DNA of 9,667 bases, taken from the NCBI GenBank assembly GCA_947447315.1, contig CANFJD010000081.1:1-9667 (forward strand). Direction: 5' to 3'. The translations under genes were made by a program, and so were the position numbers. The first letter of the stretch is position 1, and the number at the start of each line of letters is the position of its first letter. The notes under the pieces are model-generated. The model was given only the letters and a program-made list of their open reading frames with translations, was not told where the DNA came from and ran no database searches. Positions 6,120 to 9,667 of this stretch are shown here, piece by piece. The stretch comes from Fimbriimonadaceae bacterium. GTDB lineage: Bacteria; Armatimonadota; Fimbriimonadia; Fimbriimonadales; Fimbriimonadaceae.

Positions 6120-7634
6120 ATGAGCGACCAAGTATTAGATGCCAGCACTGCCCTCCTAGAACAATTTGCCAACCGCGAATACGAACATGGTTGGAGCGTG
6201 GACCTAGAGACCGACCAGTTTGCCCCCGGTCTCAACGAAGACGTAGTCCGCGCTCTTAGTGCCAAGAAGCAAGAACCGGAGTGGATGCTGGAATGGCGAC
6301 TCAAGGCCTATCGGCACTTCCTCACCATGAAGCCGCCGACGTGGCCCAATGTCGATTACAAACCGACCGACCTCCAATCCATCGCCTACTACTCGGCCCC
6401 CAAAATGAAGCCGGTGCTCAACTCACTGGACGAAGCCGACCCGGAAATGCTCCGCGTCTTCACCAAACTGGGCATTCCGATTGAGGAGCAAAAGGTCCTC
6501 CTCAACGTTCAAGGTGCCGCCAGCAGTCCCGCCGAAGCCCGATCCACGCCAAAGATCGCCGTGGACGCGGTGTTCGACTCCGTCAGCGTCGCCACTACCT
6601 TCAAGGATGAGCTGAAGAAGCACGGAATCCTCTTCATGAGCATCTCCGAAGCGACCAAGGAGCACCCGGAACTGGTCCAGAAGTACCTCGGCTCGGTCGT
6701 CCCCTACAGCGACAACTACTACGCCACGCTCAATAGCGCTGTCTTCAGCGATGGCTCGTTTGTGTACATCCCCAAGGGCGTCCGCTGCCCCATGGAGCTA
6801 TCCACTTACTTCCGCATCAACGCCGAAAATACCGGCCAGTTCGAGCGCACCCTCATCATCTGCGAAGAAGGCGGCTACGTCAGCTATCTAGAAGGCTGCA
6901 CCGCCCCCATGCGCGATGAAAATCAGCTGCACGCCGCCGTGGTCGAACTCGTGGCCGTCGGCGACGACTCCACCATCAAGTACTCCACCGTCCAAAACTG
7001 GTACCCCGGCGATCCCAAGACCGGCGTCGGCGGAATCTACAACTTCGTCACCAAGCGAGCCAAGGCCATGGGCAAGCGCAGCAAAGTCACCTGGACCCAG
7101 GTCGAAACCGGTAGCGCCATCACCTGGAAATACCCCAGCGTCATCCTCATGGGCGACGATTCGGTCGGCGAGTTCTACAGCGTCGCCCTCACCGCTGGCA
7201 AGCAACAGGCCGATACCGGCACCAAGATGATCCACATCGGTAAGCGCACTAAGTCGACCATCGTCGCCAAGGGAATCTCCGCCGCCAACGGCCAGAACAC
7301 CTACCGCGGCCTGGTAAAAATCAACGCCGGCGCCGATGGCGCTCGCAACTACAGCCAGTGCGATTCCATGCTCATGGGCGACCGCTGCGGCGCCCACACC
7401 TTCCCGTACATCGAGGTGAAGAACCCGACCGCCACGGTCGAGCACGAAGCCTCCACCTCCAAGATCGGCGAAGACCAAATCTTCTACTGTAACCAACGCG
7501 GAATCCCGACGGAAGACGCGGTCAACATGATCGTAAGCGGCTTCTGCAAAGACGTCTTCCGTGAGTTACCCATGGAGTTCGCCGTAGAAGCCCAAAAGCT
7601 ACTCGGAGTGAGCCTAGAAGGCAGCGTCGGCTAA
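6120..7634 (+). CDS. sufB: Fe-S cluster assembly scaffold protein SufB
   Basis: 504 residues, slightly longer than E. coli SufB because of about nine extra residues at the N-terminus. SufB forms the SufBC2D scaffold on which [Fe-S] clusters are built in the cytoplasm, with sulfur from SufS/SufE or SufU. Family blocks are LNEDVVRALSAKKQEPEWM near the start, YYSAPK (90-95), EGCTAPMRDENQLHAAVVEL (around 258-277), NYSQCDSMLMG and VEHEASTSKIGEDQ. C414 and E443 are 29 residues apart, the same spacing as the functional Cys405 and Glu434 of E. coli SufB; H442 precedes the Glu. The protein therefore looks complete and active. The gene stands alone: sufC, sufD and sufS are not adjacent on either side, which is unusual because SufB works only with the SufC ATPase. 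The ATG lacks an obvious ribosome-binding site. A hairpin with a T-run follows the stop. Confidence 0.97.
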   Translation: MSDQVLDASTALLEQFANREYEHGWSVDLETDQFAPGLNEDVVRALSAKKQEPEWMLEWRLKAYRHFLTMKPPTWPNVDYKPTDLQSIAYYSAPKMKPVLNSLDEADPEMLRVFTKLGIPIEEQKVLLNVQGAASSPAEARSTPKIAVDAVFDSVSVATTFKDELKKHGILFMSISEATKEHPELVQKYLGSVVPYSDNYYATLNSAVFSDGSFVYIPKGVRCPMELSTYFRINAENTGQFERTLIICEEGGYVSYLEGCTAPMRDENQLHAAVVELVAVGDDSTIKYSTVQNWYPGDPKTGVGGIYNFVTKRAKAMGKRSKVTWTQVETGSAITWKYPSVILMGDDSVGEFYSVALTAGKQQADTGTKMIHIGKRTKSTIVAKGISAANGQNTYRGLVKINAGADGARNYSQCDSMLMGDRCGAHTFPYIEVKNPTATVEHEASTSKIGEDQIFYCNQRGIPTEDAVNMIVSGFCKDVFRELPMEFAVEAQKLLGVSLEGSVG

Positions 7635-7641
7635 AACCGTA

Positions 7642-7666
7642 GAGTGCGGCGATTCGCCGCCGCTTT
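7642..7666 (+). repeat. GAGTGCGGCG hairpin repeat, copy 1
   Basis: GAGTGCGGCG, ATT, CGCCGC, CGC and TTT: a 6-base GCGGCG/CGCCGC stem with a 3-base loop, starting 8 bases after the sufB stop. It shares its outer bases (GAGTGCGGCG ... CGCCGC ... TTT) with copy 2, 47 bases downstream, but has a different loop. This points to a dispersed palindromic repeat. Confidence 0.65.
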
Positions 7667-7688
7667 CCCATCAACCGCGTTCTCTTTG

Positions 7689-7714
7689 GAGTGCGGCGGC
7701 TTGACGCCGCTTTT
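7689..7714 (+). terminator. GAGTGCGGCG hairpin repeat, copy 2; possible sufB terminator
   Basis: GAGTGCGGCG, GCTTGA, CGCCGC, TTTT. The perfect 6-base stem (7693-7698 with 7705-7710) is followed at once by four Ts, so besides being the second copy of the repeat it could act as an intrinsic terminator for sufB. Stem and T-run are shorter than at 5962-5995, so termination may be partial. Confidence 0.5.
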
Positions 7715-7751
7715 CTCACCCAACGGTACAGATGGGTTGGATAATGAGGAG

Positions 7752-8000
7752 ATGCCCCGGATTGCTATTGTTGATGGAGTCAGTATCTATCTGTACTTTC
7801 TCGATCATGCTCCTCCCCACTTTCACGCGATCAAGGGAGACCAAGAAGCCATTATCCAAATTGGGGGCGGCGTTCTGGCCGGTTCGTTGTCCCGATCAGA
7901 GTTAGCCAAGGTACTGGAATGGGCTGAAACACACGTAGACCAGCTAAACGTAGAATGGAATAATGGTCAGGCGGGCTTGCCGATCCACAAAATAAAATGA
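7752..8000 (+). CDS. DUF4160 family protein
   Basis: 82 residues. It matches the DUF4160 pattern from end to end: MPRIAIVDGVSIYLYF, the hallmark DHAPPHFHA at 18-26 (histidines 19, 23, 25), a small-residue strand around IIQIGGGVLAG, then a helix SELAKVLEWAETHVDQL and a basic tail ending HKIK. The family usually starts MPxI, which fixes the ATG at 7752. A GAGGAG lies directly against it with no spacer, an odd placement. The frame is open back to a GTG inside the hairpin repeat, but that extension is repeat sequence. The gene overlaps the DUF2442 gene by four bases (ATGA), so the two are translationally coupled. DUF4160 and DUF2442 genes often occur together. A toxin-antitoxin-like or regulatory pair has been suspected from such context, but no activity is established to my knowledge. 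The conserved histidines could be catalytic. Confidence 0.88.
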   Translation: MPRIAIVDGVSIYLYFLDHAPPHFHAIKGDQEAIIQIGGGVLAGSLSRSELAKVLEWAETHVDQLNVEWNNGQAGLPIHKIK

Positions 8001-8326
8001 TCCCTCCCCTACTAAAGCGAATCGTCCGGGTGATAGCTTTTTCGCCGGCTCGCATCGTCATCGAATTTGAAGATGGTCGGGTGGTAATGGCAGACCTCAC
8101 TGAAGTAATCAATCGCGGTGGCGTGTTCGAGAAATTTCGTGATGAGCGGTTCTTCAAGCGGGTTCGCGTCGGAAACGGCGGAAGATCCATCGTGTGGCCG
8201 CACGGAATTGACTTCTGCGCCGATGCGTTTTACCTTGGCCAGGCGAACGTCGGGGACTCTGTGGCAGTTACCAACTCATTCGGTGCCCGTATTTTCGTCC
8301 CGGCCGCTGAAGTCGTCGCTGCGTAG
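7997..8326 (+). CDS. DUF2442 family protein, partner of DUF4160
   Basis: 109 residues. The DUF2442 pattern is visible: RIVRVIAFSPARIVIEFEDGRVVMADLTEVI, then GGVFEKFRDERFFKRVRV, then the signature GRSIVWPHGIDFCADAFYLG (62-81). After this the chain runs on for about 28 residues (QANVGDSVAVTNSFGARIFV), which is longer than the shortest members and might form an extra strand pair; no helix-turn-helix is evident. The ATG overlaps the DUF4160 stop as ATGA, so the two proteins are probably made in matched amounts and may bind each other. By analogy with small overlapping pairs, one member could neutralise the other, but this is inference. The stop is 34 bases before the start of the nuclease-like gene, so all may share a transcript. 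Confidence 0.85.
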   Translation: MIPPLLKRIVRVIAFSPARIVIEFEDGRVVMADLTEVINRGGVFEKFRDERFFKRVRVGNGGRSIVWPHGIDFCADAFYLGQANVGDSVAVTNSFGARIFVPAAEVVAA

Positions 8327-8360
8327 CTATCTTAGGACAACCACGTGGCAAACTCGTACG

Positions 8361-8852
8361 ATGTCGAGAGTTTCGCCAAATCTAACTGGGGCGGCCGGTG
8401 AACACTTCGTTGTGTACAAGTTGTCGAGTCTCGGTCTAGTTGCCGCGCTTCCACGTGCTGGAGCGACCGGAGTTGATGTGCTGGTTAGCAATTCAGACGG
8501 TAGTCGAACTGTCGCCATCCAAGTTAAGACAACCGACAATGCTGTTCGTACAAGGGACCGTGGAACGGCAAAGGTGCCATTCCAGCTGCAATTCCCTCTC
8601 GGCTATAAGTGCGCGAAAATCGACAACCCCGAGCTTCTATTCGCCTTCGTCGATCTACGAGACTCCTTCGACCATTCCACCCAACCCGACGTTTATCTGG
8701 TTCCGGCTCCATTCGTGAATGACTATTGCCAACCTTGGGTTGAATCAGTCGCATTGGTTAGGTTGCATATCGACATCGCGGCGATGCAACCGTTTAAGAA
8801 TGCGTGGGAGATCGTCTTGGCACGATTAATGCCCAATGAAACTGACCTTTGA
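8361..8852 (+). CDS. Predicted PD-(D/E)XK-fold nuclease-like protein
   Basis: 163 residues. The N-terminal half has the layout of a small PD-(D/E)XK nuclease domain: NLTGAAGEHFVVYKLSSLG with a conserved Glu (E14) in the first helix, GVDVLV with D39 opening the second strand, and AIQVKTT giving Q54-x-K56 on the next strand. These E, D and QxK residues form the usual metal site, so it may be an active DNA or RNA nuclease. The pattern resembles PF11645-type (group I intron-associated) endonucleases and similar orphan proteins. The C-terminal half (LLFAFVDLRD, VYLVPAPFV) fits the strands that follow in this fold. The ATG at 8361 is chosen because the family-like region starts there; the frame is open back to 8118, but that overlaps the DUF2442 gene. 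It overlaps msrA by 17 bases. Codon use is less C-biased than in sufB, which suggests acquisition. Confidence 0.68.
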   Translation: MSRVSPNLTGAAGEHFVVYKLSSLGLVAALPRAGATGVDVLVSNSDGSRTVAIQVKTTDNAVRTRDRGTAKVPFQLQFPLGYKCAKIDNPELLFAFVDLRDSFDHSTQPDVYLVPAPFVNDYCQPWVESVALVRLHIDIAAMQPFKNAWEIVLARLMPNETDL

Positions 8853-9369
8853 GCCTACGACCGGTCTTGCCCTGTTCGGAATGGGCTGCTTCTGGAGTCC
8901 GGAAGCGATTTTCCGGCATGAACGCGGCGTGACCGCTACCGCCGTCGGTTACGCGGGTGGACAGTTGCCCAACCCGACCTACAATCGAGTCTGCCGAAAA
9001 GACACCGGCCAAGTTGAAACCGTCCTCATCGCCTTTGACCCCACCCTCACCACTTACGAAACCCTGCTCGAAACCTTCTTTGAAAACCACGAGCCTGGAT
9101 TCGCCAAACCCGGCAGCCAGTACCGCTCCGTGATCTTTGCCATCACCGCCGACCAGGAACAGCTAGCCAACGCCGCCATCCAACGTTGTCGCGAAGCGGG
9201 GCAAACCATCGCCACCACCGTCGAAGGAATCGAAGGGTTCTGGCCCGCCGAGGCGTACCACCAGCAGTACTACGAACGCCGCGGACTCGCCAAGCCATCC
9301 CCACTCCCCTGCGCGGCCCCCGAATCCGAGTTCGCCCCCACCCCACCCGCCCCCATCCACGGCTGGTGA
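8836..9369 (+). CDS. msrA: Peptide methionine sulfoxide reductase A
   Basis: 177 residues. MsrA reduces the S-epimer of methionine sulfoxide in oxidised proteins, normally with thioredoxin as reductant. Family blocks are GMGCFW with the catalytic C18, the active-site Glu E23, VGYAGG (37-42), ETVLIAFDP, FFENHEPGFAKPGSQYRSVIF with Y96, and PAEAYHQQYY. The CFWSPEA form and the DTGQVETV stretch in place of the common GHAEVV place it in the less typical CFWSPE subgroup. Cys 53, 118 and 159 are present, but none sits in an obvious classical resolving position. The tail after residue 152 is proline- and alanine-rich and probably disordered. A stop at 8827-8829 in the same frame makes ATG 8836 the first possible start. 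It lies inside the nuclease gene, giving a 17-base overlap and probable coupling. There is no signal peptide, so it is cytoplasmic. Confidence 0.93.
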   Translation: MKLTFEPTTGLALFGMGCFWSPEAIFRHERGVTATAVGYAGGQLPNPTYNRVCRKDTGQVETVLIAFDPTLTTYETLLETFFENHEPGFAKPGSQYRSVIFAITADQEQLANAAIQRCREAGQTIATTVEGIEGFWPAEAYHQQYYERRGLAKPSPLPCAAPESEFAPTPPAPIHGW

Positions 9370-9401
9370 TAGGGCCCAAAGGACTGAGGTACCGTAGCCA
9401 G

Positions 9402-9667
9402 ATGGAGTTTGAGTGGGATCCAGCAAAATCCGACTCAAACGTCGCGAAGCACGGCGTCAGCTTGGAGGAGGCGTCTCTAGTATTCCAAGACGTACTCGCT
9501 ATCACCGTAACCGACCCCAATCACAGTGATCTGGAAGCTCGGGAAATCACCATTGGAATGGTCAATGGACGGTATATCATCACCGTTTGCCACACCGACC
9601 GAAACGGAAAGCGTCGTATTATAAGTGCACGGCGAGCATCATCGCGCGAAAGGAGAATCTATGAGGA
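9402..9667 (+). CDS. brnT: BrnT-family toxin (DUF497), truncated at the window edge
   Basis: 88 codons are visible, close to the full length of about 90 for this family. The frame begins MEFEWDPAKSDSNVAKHGVSLEEA, the typical BrnT opening, continues with VFQDVLAITVTDPNHSDLEAREITIG, and ends with the conserved basic block RRIISARRASSRERRIYE (71-88). BrnT is a RelE-fold ribonuclease toxin that inhibits translation, is neutralised by BrnA, and is autorepressed by the BrnA-BrnT complex. The arginine-rich C-terminal motif expected of an active member is intact. The gene follows msrA by 32 bases. AGG sits about 13 bases before the ATG, a poor ribosome-binding site. No operator-like palindrome was seen in that short gap, so a brnTA promoter could lie within msrA. 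The stop codon lies just outside the window. Confidence 0.88.
   Translation, partial: MEFEWDPAKSDSNVAKHGVSLEEASLVFQDVLAITVTDPNHSDLEAREITIGMVNGRYIITVCHTDRNGKRRIISARRASSRERRIYE
9651..9667 (+). CDS. brnA: First codons of a probable brnA antitoxin gene
   Basis: AGGAG at 9651-9655, followed after five bases by ATG at 9661, is the best-formed translation start in the window. It lies inside the end of brnT in another frame. brnA normally follows and overlaps brnT this way. Only two codons are visible, so identity rests on position alone. Confidence 0.45.

Noticed and set aside
6888..7496. 202-residue minus-strand open frame inside sufB
   Set aside because: Antisense of the most conserved part of SufB; G/D/V-rich with no independent signal.
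7644..7751. N-terminal extension of the DUF4160 frame
   Set aside because: It consists of the hairpin repeats read as protein. The family starts at the MPRI ATG.
8118..8360. N-terminal extension of the nuclease-like frame
   Set aside because: It would overlap the DUF2442 gene by about 200 bases and translates to serine/threonine-rich sequence with no family similarity. The conserved region begins at the ATG at 8361.
8345..8401. 18-codon GTG frame with a well-spaced AGGA upstream, overlapping the nuclease start
   Set aside because: It has the better ribosome-binding site but ends in another frame and shows no similarity. Kept only as a possible leader or frameshift clue.

Overview
The window looks like a chromosomal segment of a GC-rich bacterium with a cell envelope that uses both Tat and Sec export. 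The coding style (C/G-ending codons, frequent GTG starts, few Shine-Dalgarno sites, short GC-rich hairpin repeats between genes) and the protein flavour suggest a member of Armatimonadota (Fimbriimonas-like) or a neighbouring phylum such as Planctomycetota, Verrucomicrobiota or Acidobacteriota. That placement is inference from recall, not a measured result. There is no rRNA, tRNA, CRISPR array or insertion sequence, and no gene-free stretch above 300 bases.

Left part (1-1734, minus strand): a two-gene operon of a Vps4/p97-like AAA+ ATPase with a helical TPR-like N-terminus, followed directly by a TPR protein that runs off the left edge. The TPR gene's GTG start abuts the ATPase stop codon in the same frame. 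A spacer with three hairpin repeats (about 1802-1885) separates this operon from a divergent Tat-exported calcineurin-like phosphoesterase (1944-2990).

Middle part: deoC, deoxyribose-phosphate aldolase (minus), converges on the phosphoesterase gene and diverges from a large secreted beta-rich protein of unknown function (3961-5943, plus). The 198-base divergent spacer holds an inverted repeat. The secreted gene ends at a clear intrinsic terminator. sufB, the Fe-S assembly scaffold subunit, follows alone (6120-7634), with no sufC, sufD or sufS beside it.

Right part (7642-9667): after two copies of a GAGTGCGGCG...CGCCGCTTT hairpin comes a compact row of small accessory genes. They are a DUF4160/DUF2442 pair overlapping by ATGA, a predicted PD-(D/E)XK-fold nuclease, an msrA whose start lies inside the nuclease gene, and a BrnT-type toxin gene cut by the window edge. 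The first bases of a probable brnA antitoxin gene overlap its end. This looks like a small toxin-antitoxin and defence-type patch inserted among housekeeping genes. Its genes have tight overlaps and less C-biased codon use than sufB. The candidate for something undescribed is this patch, especially the nuclease next to the DUF4160/DUF2442 pair; the AAA/TPR operon is second.
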